Origin: Neostapfia colusana
Taxonomy: Eukaryota; Streptophyta; Magnoliopsida; Poales; Poaceae
Assembly: GCA_030760725.1 (NCBI GenBank)
Contig: JASWHV010000003.1
Span: forward strand, 64,251,264 to 64,315,263
Length of the DNA stretch: 64,000 bases
Direction of reading: 5' to 3'
Made by a program: the position numbers and the translations under genes. This document shows, piece after piece, positions 11,120 through 21,818 of the stretch; the first letter of the stretch is position 1; each line of letters starts with the position of its first letter. The notes under the pieces were generated by a model. It saw only the letters and a list, made by a program, of their open reading frames with translations, had not been told where the DNA came from and searched no databases.

Positions 11120-12092
11120 CTACTCGTCGTCTTCTTCTTCATCGCCATTTTCATCGCTCTCCGTAGCCTCCGTATCCTCTTCTTCTTCGTCAGCGGTGGT
11201 GGATGGAGGCACGGCCTTGGAAGGGCTTCCATCTTCCTTGAACTGGGCGAGCTCATCAGCGGTGAACTCTGGATATGGAGTGAGTTCCCCATCACTCTCC
11301 TCAGGGGGAGACATGGGTACCTCAAGCTTGTCACATACAACCTTGAGGTACTTCTCCTGACGCCTCTCCATGCGTCGAGTCCGGACCTCCACACGTCGAC
11401 AGGAGGCAAAAAGTGCGTTGAAGCACTTGAAGAATCCGCTCATGGACTGCAAAGGAGGAGATGATGGGGGAGCCGCTGAGCTAGAAGGGGCCACTGAGCT
11501 GGACGGAGGTTGAGCATTTTTTCTCCTTGAGGGTTCTGGCAGAATGGGGGGGTAGCTGAGGACGGAGAGGTCGATGAGTGACATCCTTGACAAAGATTAT
11601 CCCTGACACCTTCTCAATTAGGCACATGATGTACGGTGCATAACCACATGAGCGGTTGGGAGTGTGAAAGATGTTGAAGATGTCATCATAAATATGCTCA
11701 ACAAGGTTGAACTTCTCTTCACCATCTATCAAGAGGAGGAGATGCCTTAAGTTTCCTTGAATTACCCCTGCATCTCCATCCTTGGGGGCAATGGTTCTCC
11801 TCAAAATCTGGTTGAGGATGCTATAGAATGGCTTGATGTTCCTAGCAAGCCCGGCCTCATAGGGAACATGACTAAGATACATATAGTCAAGCTGATCCCT
11901 GTCCACTGCCTTGAGATTGGAAATGATAATCTCATGATCCAAGTGCTCCTCAAGGCCAAGTATCTGTGCAAACCTCTCATAGGTGACTGAGTATTGCTCT
12001 CCATGAGTCATCCAGGTGATTTTCCGGTCACCGTAGGTGGAGAAGTACATAGTGGTGTAGAACTGCACAATTACCTCAATGTACCCTAACAA
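11120..12092 (-). pseudogene. Copia C 3' additional ORF (env-like position), degraded
   Basis: On the minus strand, 12092 to about 11600 encodes a conserved globular segment (YFSTYGDRKITWMT; IFHTPNRSCGYAPYIMCLIEKVSG) matching the D copy at 26220-26720. A frameshift near 11590 moves the reading to the 11593-11120 frame. That frame has a Ser/Pro-rich stretch, a basic helix (RRVEVRTRRMERRQ) and a very acidic tail ending EEEDDE. The N-terminal part seen in D is deleted here. SIRE-lineage elements carry an extra ORF in this position, sometimes called env-like. I see no signal peptide or membrane segment. Function unknown. Confidence 0.7.
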
Positions 12093-12601
12093 TTTTTCGC
12101 AAGAACTTCAAATTAAGTTGCAATACTCCTAGGCTATGATCGCATCGACACTAGGAACAACATTTGTGAAGAGGTTTTTATCAAATGACCTAAGAGTGAA
12201 GAAAAGGAAGGATTTTTTGTTAGGTCAAGAATACCTCTTGAAATATTCAAATGTGATGAATTTTGGAGTTGAAACTTGAGTAACGAAGCCTGGGGAAGGG
12301 TTTCCGCATCCTTAGGTCTCCAATCCGTGGATTGGACAAGATTTTTGGTGGAGGAAAGTGAAAATCGCCAATTTGTGGGCACTTTCGGCTTGAGAGAGGA
12401 TGTGAGCGGACTAGTCTGTGAAGAGAGAAGTCTAGCTGCCCCTGGGAGGTTAAGTCCCCAGGGGACGGACTAGTCTGGGTTAAGTGTCCGGACAAGTCCG
12501 GTTGGCGGACCAGAGCCGAACTTCTCTAGGGCCGGACTTGTTCGGTCTCCCCAGGCAGACTAGTCCGGTTTGGACTTGTCCGCTGCGAAGTCCGACCTTG
12601 C
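12093..12601 (-). other. Copia C leader of the 3' ORF with U3-like palindromes
   Basis: No gene. On the minus strand it resembles the 24900-25100 leader before the 3' ORF of D (CCACCAAAA... and GGCGATTTT-like words). It carries LTR-type motifs GGACTAGTCTG and CGGACTTGTTCGG at 12405-12580. It could be an internal promoter or leader of the 3' ORF (inference). Confidence 0.5.
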
Positions 12602-13500
12602 CACGTGGCCACTGCTAGGGTGAGCTCCGAAGGCACCACGTGTCCAGCGGGGCCAGGCCTCCCCTCTCCACAAAGGCGAACTCCAAGGGCGCCACGTGTC
12701 TGGCGGGGCCGGACCTCCCATTTCCTCAGAGGCGAGCTCCGAGGGCGCCACGTGTCCGGCGGGGCCGGACCTACCCTCTCCTTAGAGGTGAGCTCCGAGG
12801 GCGCCACGTGTCTAGCGGGGCCGGACCTCCCCTCTCATCAGAGGCGAGCTCTGAGGGCGTCGTGTGTCCGGTGGGGCGGGACCTCCCCTCTCCTCAGAGG
12901 CGAGCTCCAAGGATGCCACATGTACGGCGGGGCCGAACCTCCCCTCTCCTCAGAGGGAAACTCCCGTGGCGACACGTGTCCAGCGGGCCGGGGCCTCTCC
13001 TCCCCTCGGAGGTGAGCTCCCGTGGCGACACGTGTCCAGCGGGCCGGGGCCTTTCCTCTCCTCGGAGGCGAGCTCCCGTGACGACACGTGTCCAGCGGGT
13101 CGGGGTCTTTCCTCTCCTCAGAGGCGAGCTCCGGTGGTGACACGTGTCCCGCGGGACCGGACCTCATCCCTTCCACAGGGGTGAGCTCCGGTGGCGACAC
13201 GTGTCCCGCGGGGCCGGACCTCATCCCTTCCACAGGGGTGAACTCCGGTGGCGACACGTGTCCTACGGGGCCAGATCTCATCCCTTCCACAGGGGTGAGC
13301 TCCGATGGATACACGTGTCCCGCGGGGCCGGACCTCATCCCTTCCACAGAGGTGAGCTCCGGTGGCGACACATGTCCCATGGGGCCGGACCTCATCCCTT
13401 CCATAGGGGTGAGCTCCGGTGGCGACACGTGTCCCACGGGGCCGGACCTCATCCCTTCCACAGGGGTGAGCTCCATTGGCGACACGTGCCCCGTGGGGCC
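12602..13500 (-). repeat. G-box minisatellite: 56-bp units, then 57-bp units
   Basis: CACGTG (or a variant) recurs at 12637, 12693, 12749, 12805, 12861, 12917, 12973, 13029, 13085 and 13141 (exactly 56 bp apart). It then recurs at 13198, 13255, 13312, 13369, 13426 and 13483 (exactly 57 bp apart). The 57-bp block is 19 codons long, so all frames give 19-residue repeats, and the long open frames here are not genes. The array lies between RNase H and the 3' ORF and is related to the array in the B' LTR. Confidence 0.95.
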
Positions 13501-13840
13501 GGACTAGTCTGGGTTCGGTGTCCGGAAAAGTCCGTTTGACGGACTAGAGCCGGACTTCTCTAGGGCCGGACTTGTCCGGCCTCATAGGCGGACTAGTCCG
13601 GCTACAAGCTGAGATTCATATAATTTGAGTTTTAGTTCAAGAATATGATCCTTTTGGACAAGTTTTTGCAAATATATTTGGCAAACATGGTCAGTAAGCA
13701 TACATCAAACAAACAATGACCATATTTGACAAACAATCCTTTTGAACATAGTTTTCATAGAGTAAGAGAGATTAGGGTAGTATGTTGAAAACATGCGGTT
13801 TTTGAAGTTTATAAACAAGCAACAAATAGATGTGCACACT
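13501..13840. other. U3-like palindromes and AT-rich spacer
   Basis: 13501-13605 repeats the GGACTAGTC / CCGGACTTGTCCGG vocabulary of the C LTR. 13606-13840 is AT-rich spacer downstream (minus strand) of RNase H, with nothing recognisable. Confidence 0.6.
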
Positions 13841-15380
13841 TCAAGCAACATTTCGTGAATCTAGGATATTCAGTTCACTCCTTAGGTCACAAAAGTGTTT
13901 CTCATCAAGGGGTTTTGTGAAGATGTCCGCCAATTGCTTTTCACTCCTAACATGAGAGATAACGATATCTCCTTTGATAGAGTGATCTCTCAGGAAATGG
14001 TGACGGATATCAATATGTTTGGTTCTAGAATGCTCCACGGGATTGTGAACAATCTTGATGGCACTCTCATTGTCACATAGGAGGAATATGGTTCAAAGTG
14101 TAACCATGGTCCCTAAGAGTTTGTCGCATCCATAGGAGTTGTGCACAACAACTCCCAGCTGCGACGTACTCCGCTTCGGCTGTGGATAGGGCAATGGAGT
14201 TTTGTTTCTTTGAAGACCACAAAACCAAGGACCTACCAAGAAATTGACAAGTTCCTGACGTGCTCTTCCTATCTACCTTACAACCGGCATAATCGACATC
14301 GGAGTATCCAATGAGATTGAACTTGGATCCCTTGGGATACCAAAGTCCTAGGTTAGGAGTGTGAACCAAATATCTAAGAATTTGCTTAACAACCGTCAAG
14401 TGGCACTCCTTAGGAGTTGCTTGGAACCGTGCACACATACACACACTAAGCATTATGTCAGGCCTAGATGCACAAAGGTAAAGTAAAGAGCCTATCACGG
14501 AATGAAATACCTTTTGGTCCACACTTGGACCATCTTCATTAAGGTCAAGATGTCCGTTGGTTCCCATGGGAGTCTTGATGGGTTTGGCTTTGTCCATGTC
14601 GAACCTCTTAAGTATGTCTTGAGTATACTTGGTTTGACTTATGAACGTTCCTTCCTTGAGTTGTTTGACTTGGAATCCTAGGAAGAACTTCAATTCCCCC
14701 ATCATTGACATCTCAAACCTTTCAGTCATTATCTTTGAAAACTCATCACAAAAAGCTTTGTTAGCAGAACCAAATATAATGTCATCGACATATATTTGGC
14801 ACATAAATAAATCATCGTTAAAATGCTTAGTGAAGAGTGTATAGTCTGCTTTTCCTATCCTAAAACCATTTTAATAAGAAAATATCTAAGACACTCATAC
14901 CAAGCTCTATGAGCTTGTTTGAGGCCATAGAGGGGTTTCCGAAGTTTAAAGACATGGTTAGGATACTTATCGTCCTCAAATTCGAGTGGTTGCTCCACGT
15001 ACACTTCCTCCTTGATTGGTCCGTTGAGGAAAGCGCTTTTCACGTCCATTTGGTATAGCTTGAAATCATGGTGAGTTGCAAAAGCAAGCAAGATACGAAT
15101 TGATTCAAGCCTGGCTACGGGAGCAAAAGGTTCATCATAATCCAAACCTTCTACTTGTGCATATCCCTTTGCAACAAGTCTTGCCTTGTTTCTTGTTACA
15201 ACCCCATACTCGTCTTGCTTGTTGCGGAATACCCACTTGGTTCCCACAACATTTGCGTTGGGTCGCTTTACAAGTTCCCACACTCGATTTCTTTTAAAAT
15301 TATTGAGTTCCTCTTGCATGGCCATCACCCAATCTGGATCTTGTAGTGCTTCTTCTACCTTGCGGGGCTCCAAAGAGGAA
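13841..15380 (-). pseudogene. Copia C reverse transcriptase-RNase H, broken
   Basis: Minus strand. The RT fingers/palm lie at 15373-14855 ([52 protein letters not shown]). A frameshift and stop near 14855 follow; then 14804-14073 has the catalytic YVDDII motif, the thumb, and RNase H with YSDVDYAGC and ALSTAEAEYVAA. A one-base shift near 14070-14080 separates the last part (14038-13841; HIDIRHHFLRDH, LADIFTKPL). RT copies genomic RNA into cDNA. The active-site Asp pair is intact, so the frameshifts are the main damage. Confidence 0.88.
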
Positions 15381-15752
15381 ACAAAAGAGAATGTTTACAA
15401 AAATTAGCCATTCGAGAGCGAGTGGTCACCCCTTTGGAGATATCTCCTAGTATGTTGTCGACAGGATGATCCTGTTGAACACTTTGGTGCACTCTTGGAT
15501 GAGGTGGTTGAACTCTTTGATCTTCATCTTCATTGTCACTCTTTTCTTCATCTCCCCCTTGATCCAATCCTCTATCTTGACTTTGATCGTTTTGATCTTG
15601 TTGAGGTTGGCCTTGCTCATCTTGAGCTTGATCATGGGAGGGAGACATATTTTCGTTTGTTGGATGATCATTTGAGTCTTGAGGATGTTCTTAAGGAAAA
15701 ATTTCTCCAAGTGCCATCCTTTTAAGTGCTTCTTGTGGAGCCTCTTCTATAT
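15381..15752 (-). pseudogene. Copia C integrase-RT linker, frameshifted
   Basis: Minus strand. A Gln/Asp/Glu-rich linker (QDEQGQPQQDQNDQSQDRG near 15600) leads to HPVDNILGDISKGVTTRSRM, the usual lead-in to copia RT. A stop near 15355 and a frame change near 15700 interrupt it. The equivalent linker in D holds the insertion site of C itself. Confidence 0.75.
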
Positions 15753-17075
15753 CTAGCACACTTTGATCAACTTCTCCACTTGGGAGCCATTAGTCTCATC
15801 AAACACTACGTCTCTCGCTATTTCAACAATTCCGAAAGTTTTGTTGAAAACACGATAGGCGTAGGTGTTTGAGTCATAACCAAGCAAGAAACCTTCATCA
15901 GACTTTGAAGCAAACTTCGAAGTCCTAGGCTTCTTGTTGAGAATATAACACTTGCTCCCAAAGACACAAAAATACAAGATGTTTGGTTTGTTACCGGTTA
16001 GAAGTTTGTAAGACGTCCTCTTCAAAAGTCGATGAAGATACAATCGGTTTATGACATGGCAAGCGGTGTTAACCGCTTTCGCCCAAAACCGGTCCGACGT
16101 CTTGTACTCATCAAGCATGGTTCTTGCCATTTCAATGAGAGTTCTATTCTTCCTCTCAGCAACCCCATTTTGTTGAGGGGAGTAAGGGACTGAAAACTCA
16201 TGCTTGATGCCTTCTTTATCCAAGTATTCTTCCACTTGAGTGTTCTTAAACTCGGTGCCGTTATCGCTCCTTATGTTCTTAATTCTTAAGGAGAACTCGT
16301 TTTGAGCTCTTCTCAAGAATTTCTTGAGCACACCTTGAGTTTCTCCTTTGTCATGCAAAAAGAACACCCAAGTGAAACGAGAATAATCATCTATAACAAC
16401 AAGACCATATTTGTTACCGCCGATGCTTATGTAGGCGATTGGGTCAAAAAGGTCCATGTGAAGTAGCTCCATGGGTCTTGTGGTCGTCATGACATTTTTG
16501 GATGGATGTTGAGCTCCAACTTGCTTTCCGGCTTTACAAGCACTACATGGTCTGTCCTTATAAAAAACAACATTGTTCAAGCCTCGAATGTGTTCTACCT
16601 TGAGAAGTTTTTGTAAGTTCCTCATCCCAACATGGGCTAGCCTTCTATGCCAAAACCATCCCATGTTAGTCTTTGCTATTAAGCACGTGTCAAGTTGAGC
16701 TTTATCCGTGGTAAAATCCACAAGGTAAAGCTTTCCCTTAAGCACGCCCTTAAAGGCGATTGAGTCATGGCTTCTTCTCAAGACAGTCACACCCTCGTTA
16801 GTGAAAATACAATTATAACCTTTATCACATAGTTGGGATATGGATAGAAGGTTATAATCAAGGGAGTCAACATGCAAAACATTTGAGAGAGTATGACTGG
16901 GAGAGATAGCAATTTTACCGGTGCTAAGGATTTTCCCTTGGCTATTGTCCCCAAAATATATTCCTTCACTTGGATCTTTGTTTTTCTCATATTCAACAAA
17001 CATCCTTCTCTCTCCGGTCATATGGTTTGTGCATCCACTTTCAAGCACCCATTTTGATCCACCGGAGGAGTATGC
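15753..17075 (-). pseudogene. Copia C protease-integrase (long open frame)
   Basis: Minus strand, 431 uninterrupted codons from 17048 to 15753. The protease site reads LESGCTNHMTG: the catalytic Asp of the usual DSG is Glu, so cleavage activity is doubtful. Integrase has the zinc-binding HRRLAHVG...CSACKAGKQ. Its core has LLHMDLFDPIAY (first Asp), IRSDNGTEFKN (second Asp) and SPQQNGVAERKNRTLIE (Glu), followed by the copia C-terminal GKKCYILNKKPRTSKF-type region. Compared with D, this copy keeps the DDE triad. The frame opens at a GTG in mid-protein because the gag-PR junction lies just upstream. Confidence 0.87.
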
Positions 17076-17088
17076 CTACAAAATAGAG

Positions 17089-19371
17089 TTATGCCTTACC
17101 TTTTGGTACCCAAGCGGGGTTGGGTCCTTTCATGTTAGTCAAGAGGCACTTGGACACCCACACACAAGGTTTTGGACTCTTGCGGAGTGGCCCAACATAC
17201 CTAGCATAGATCTTTCCAAATTTGTTTCTCAATAAAACATATGAGGCATCAAAATCATGAAACAAAGGATGAGGTTTATTTTTAGGCATGTTAGATGAGT
17301 TTGCAATGTTCTTTACATTTTCTTTGTTGGATGAACCTTCCTTGACAAAAACAATCAAGTCTTTTCTCTTCTTGGGAGTTTTATCATGTTGCCTCCACTC
17401 CCGAGAATAGCCAAGACCATCTTTGACATGTGGAGGTCTTACATTGGTATATGCACTTCGTGCATATGCCACTTTTTCCTTGTCAAAGATACCACCTTTC
17501 GGTGACTGCTTGTTTTGTGCCAACTTAAGTTCATCTTTGAGTTTTAGGATTAAGTTTGAGCACTTGCAAGTTTGAGTTGCTTCGGGAGATTTCTTTGAGG
17601 AGGGTGAAATCATAGAGGAAGAAGGTGCATTGATCTTGAGAGACTCAACTTGTGTTTCAAGGATCTTGTTGACTTTTGTCAAGTTAATAATTTCATCCTT
17701 GAGCACAATAGTTGTGTCTTCAAGATTTGAGCAAGTTTCCTTGCTCAAAGCGAGTTCACGCTCAAGTGCCTTGCTTCTTTCCCTTTCAACCTCAAGGAGC
17801 TCTTCAAGCTCATGACATCTCCCTTTTCAAGGATGTGCATGTCTTCTTAACGGTTGATGAGTTCATCCTTCTCAAAGATTTCTTCCGACAGCAATCTCAT
17901 CTTTTTCAAGGTGCTCCTACTTAGATCCTTAAGCATGGATTCATTATCACTACTACTATCAAAGCTATCAAGTGAAGAGGTAGAGGAGGATGGTTTAGAT
18001 TTAACCTTTCTTCTTCCCTCCTTAGCCATGAGACATGTAGACTTGAAGTCTTCAATTGTTGAGAAGAGCTTGCTCCTTCCAATGGCGAGTGTTGCCACTT
18101 TCTCTTCATCCTCGGAGGATGAGTCTTCGTTTGAGTCCTATTCCTTCCCAAGGTGAGCATGTCCTGATGGCTTCTTCTTCTTGAAGAATTTCTTATCTTG
18201 AGACCTGCCATCTTTCTTCTTCTTACTCTCTTCATTTGGACAATCCACAATAAAGTGTCCATATTCACCACAGTTGTAGCATGCTCTTTTCGTCTTGGGC
18301 TTGGACCTTTCCTTCTTCTTGTTCTCATAATGGTTGCTTCCCTTCCTTCTTCTCACCATCCTCTTGAATTTGTTGATGAAGAGCGCCTCTTCTTCATCGG
18401 TGTCGAAACCCTCGTCATCACTTGCTTCGAAGTCTTTTGATGAGGATGTTGCTTTGAAAGCAACATCTTTCTTCTTTGAGGAGGCGAGCCTTTGGAGGTC
18501 GCTGTAGAACATGGCTTCCTTCTCTATCATCTCGTTGTTGATGATTCTTCCAAGCACTTCCTCCAGGGTCATTTGAGCATATCCCGGGATCTCACAGATA
18601 AAGGAGCAAAGAGCAATGTTTCGAGGCATGAATGCCTAAAGCATCCTCTTCACCACCTCATGATCCGTACACCGGGTGCATCCATAAGATCGGATCTTGT
18701 TGACGAGGATCTTGAGACGGTTGTACATGTCTTGAGGGGACTCACCATCCATGATGGTGAATCTCCCAAGCTCTCCTTCAATCATCTCGATCTTGGCTTC
18801 CCTAATGACCCGGTTTCCTTCATGCGTTATCTTGAGTGTGTCCCATATGTCTTTGGCCATCTCTAATCAATCGACTCGGTTGAACTCTTCTCGAGTCAAG
18901 GATGAGGTGATCACCCCAACTGCTTGAGCATTGCAATGAAGTAGAATGGCTTGCTCCGGGGAATGTCTTCTTCATTTCTTGGAAGATGGACACCTGTTAA
19001 GAAAATTTGCCACAATCTAGGGTTTAAGGATATTAGATGCATCTTCATATTATGCTTCCACATTGAGTAATCATTTCCATCGAATTGAGGAGGTTTGCCC
19101 AGAGGAATAGATAAGTAGTGATTGTTGGATGTTAATCGTTCATAGTTGAAAGGATATTGGGAGTAGTCCGATTGACCACTCCTTTCTTGATCATGCGACT
19201 TCTTCTTCTCTTTACTTGAGTGACCTAGCTTCTCGCGAAGTCGTGCCTTGAGCTGGCGAACTTCTTCATCGTCACTCGAGTGGTCTTGTAGCACATCCGT
19301 GTCCTTTTCTTGTCATGTGTGTTGTCACCTTGTGACGTCGACAGAATCTCGTATTCCTCCACTCTGGCCAT
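17089..19371 (-). pseudogene. Copia C gag, broken into four frames
   Basis: Minus strand. The likely ATG is at 19371 (MARVEEYE). A frameshift near 19295 leads to LQDHSSDDEEVRQLKARL and a UBN2-type gag domain (PPQFDGNDYSMWKHNMKMHL). Further breaks lie near 18911 and at 18636-18638 (stop). Then come GYAQMTLEEVLGRI, a Lys-rich stretch and the zinc knuckle CYNCGEYGHFIVDC (about 18235-18280). A Ser/Asp-rich part and a coiled coil (about 17700-18000) precede the C-terminal linker ending WVPKGKA-TAA at 17089. Gag makes the particle and binds RNA through the knuckle. Confidence 0.82.
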
Positions 19372-19409
19372 CTTCTCTCCGAGTGGTTAGGCTCTTGATA
19401 GAGAGACCT

Positions 19410-19421
19410 GCTCTGATACCA
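19410..19421 (-). other. Copia C primer binding site
   Basis: The minus strand reads TGGTATCAGAGC, complementary to the 3' end of initiator tRNA-Met, two bases after the 5' LTR end. It is the start site of minus-strand cDNA synthesis. Confidence 0.93.
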
Positions 19422-19423
19422 AT

Positions 19424-21035
19424 TGAAATTGCCTAGAGGGGGGTGAATAGGCTAAAGTACCTAAAATGACTTAAATAAATGAGATTAGAACTCAGGAGCC
19501 GGACTAGTCTGGCTCAGAGGCGTACTAGTCCGATCAACCTGCTGGAAAAGCCTAAAAGGTCGGACTAGTCTGCCTTGGAGGCGGACTAGTCTGGTCAAAC
19601 TGCCGGAAAGATCTAAAACTTGATTTTTAAGGGTTTTTCTCCAAATTTTAGTTTAACAAAATGTGGATGAGACAACTAGCACTTCTATACGACAAGTGTG
19701 ACAGAATATTGAAATGAATTGCAAGAGTATGACGATGTATAGAGAAATAATTAAAAGAAACCCTAAGCAATCTTGATCTTCAAAGAAATGTACATGCAAG
19801 AGAGACACTGAGGATTTTTTCCCGAGGTTTGATTTCACTCAGGAATCTACGTCCTCGTTGAGGAGTCCACAAAGGACCGGGTCTAACAATCCTTTCCTCA
19901 CCAAGTCGCCACTAAGGCCAACCCGGTTCTTCACTATCTCAAGGGTAAACTTACAAAGTTTTGGGGTTGCTCACAATCTGAGGCTCCCACTTGATCACTT
20001 CCACAAACTTCACAGATCTCACAAGCCACAGATCACACCAAGTGCACGAGATCACTCCAAGAGCCTAAACGAGGAGTTCTTCCTTCTCCTCTTCTCACAC
20101 ACCCAAATTCACTTAAGAATTGGCTCTAGAAGGTGAGTAGGCAAGAGAGAAGGCTTAGGGGGGCTCTTGGATCGCTGTGGTGGCGCTAGGGTTCTAGGTC
20201 TCTTTAAATGACGTCGGGGAATCTCCTTTTATAGAAGTCTCGAAGCCAACTGTTGCCACCTACCGAAAGTCCGGACTAGTCCGCCTCACACCGGACTAGT
20301 CCGATCTCACACAGGAACTATTTGTCCGGGTGAGAACGGACAAGTCTGGAGGACCCGGACTAGTCCGACCACTAAGGCGGACAAGTCCGGTCCACCAAGA
20401 CTTAGCCGTGGGAGCTCTCATCTCACACCCATAAGGACTAGTCCGCCTTAGAACGGACTAGCCCGAACTCACACAGGAACTCTTAGTCCGTGTGAAAACG
20501 GCCAAGTTTGGCTAACCCGGACTAGTCCGGCCGCTCAGGCGGATAAGTCGGGTCTACCAGGACTTAGCCCCAAAAACCCTCTCACCTAGAGAGAAACGGA
20601 CTAGTCCGTCCAAAATGGACAAGTTCGATCTCAGTCAGGAACTTTTAGTCCGCCCTAAAACGGACTAAGCCATAGGACTTCCGGACTAGTCCGACCTCTT
20701 CCCTCGGACAAGTACGGCCTGCCCAACTTTACCTCTCTACCTCTCTCCACTAAGGATTTGACACTTCTATCGCTTTGAGCTCTCTTCTATGATCTCAATG
20801 CACTTGACACACACACTCTTTCTTTTACACGGCTAGCCTACTAAAGACTCAAGTGAAACCCTAATTTCTACTCTTCGAGTCTTTGACGCCGTTCTTCATA
20901 TTTTTTTCCTTTTTTTGAGAGTTTAGGTGCCCGCCTTGGAAATGTCCTGTGCTTATGATCATCTCAGCTCATTAGTCTCTTAATTTGTCGTCATCAATCA
21001 TCCAAAACTCACGGGGATGCCTAGATGCACTTACA
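19424..21035 (-). repeat. Copia C 5' LTR
   Basis: 1612 bp, colinear with 9111-10719. A strong TATA box, TATAAAAG, lies at 20226-20233 on the minus strand, so transcription would run left into gag. U3 (20270-20720) is packed with GGACTAGTCC palindromes. Confidence 0.92.
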
Positions 21036-21807
21036 ATCCGCAAGATAAAGAACAAGATCGAGATCACCACGTTCAAGACATTGAAGGTCAAGATGGTGGC
21101 GGTGATCAAGGGGGGGATGAAGAGGAAGAAGGAGTTGACTCAAGGGCAAGTGTACCACACCCTAGAGTCCATCAATGTGTTCAACGGGATCATCCCGTTG
21201 AAAACATACTTGGAGAGATCTCCAAGGCAGTAATGACTCGCTCTCATATGGATAACTTTTGTGCTCGCTACTCTTTTGTGTCTTCTTTGGAGCCCTTCAA
21301 GGTTGAATATGCCCTACGAGACCCGGATTGGGAGATGGCGATGCAAGAGGAGCTCAACAATTTCAAAAGAAACAAAGTGTGGGAGCTTGTGAAAAGACCA
21401 AATGCAAACGTAGTAGGCACCAAGTGGGTCTTTTGCAACAAGCAAGATGAGCATGGAGTATTGACAAGAAACAAAGCTAGACTTGTGGCCAAGGGGTACT
21501 CGCAAGTCGAAGGTTTGGACTTCGATGAAACTTTTGCTCCAGTAACTAGACTTGAATCTATTCGTATATTATTAGCTTATGCTACTCACAATTATTTCAA
21601 GTTGTATCAAATGGATGTGAAAAGCGCCTTCCTCAACGGATCAATCAAGGAGGAGGTGTATGTGGAGCAACCGCTCGACTTTGAGGATGATAAGTATCCT
21701 AACCATGTTTTTAAGTTCCATAAAGCTCTCTACGGCCTCAAACAAGCTCCTAGGGCTTGGTATGAGTGTCTTATAGATTTTCTCATTGACAATGGTTTTT
21801 GTAGGAT
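21036..21807 (+). pseudogene. Copia D linker and RT N-terminal part
   Basis: This continues the D polyprotein interrupted at 9110: an acidic Gln-rich linker ([20 protein letters not shown]), then [55 protein letters not shown] and [12 protein letters not shown]. The frame is open to the insertion near 21807. The catalytic YVDD lies beyond the solo LTR at 23476-23530. It is colinear with C 15650-14860. Confidence 0.9.
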
Positions 21808-21818
21808 CGAAGAGCACA
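21808..21818. other. Filler in D and left target duplication of solo LTR E
   Basis: CGAAGA (21808-21813) plus GCACA (21814-21818), the left target duplication of E; the right copy is 23406-23410. With 23411-23440 this makes some 40 extra bases in D relative to C, inserted in the RT gene before E arrived. Confidence 0.7.

Larger units (their letters stand above)
9111..21035 (-). mobile_element. Copia C: complete SIRE/Maximus-like Ty1/copia element nested in D
   Basis: Two similar LTRs (9111-10719 and 19424-21035) flank an internal region that reads on the minus strand as PBS, gag, protease-integrase, RT, RNase H, repeat region, 3' ORF, PPT. The flanks are ATCCC (9106-9110) and ATCCG (21036-21040), a 5-bp target duplication with one change. 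Removing the element rejoins the host copia reading at a Gln/Asp-rich linker between integrase and RT, which confirms the insertion. Length is 11.9 kb. The coding regions have several stops and frameshifts, so it is defective, but its structure is complete. Confidence 0.93.

Noticed and set aside
12637..13488. Regular repeats resembling a CRISPR array
   Set aside because: Whole 56/57-bp units are repeated without unique spacers, inside a plant retrotransposon.
12526..13539. Several long open frames of 80-215 codons on both strands
   Set aside because: They are by-products of the GC-rich minisatellite, whose 57-bp units are a multiple of three. No non-repeat sequence is encoded.
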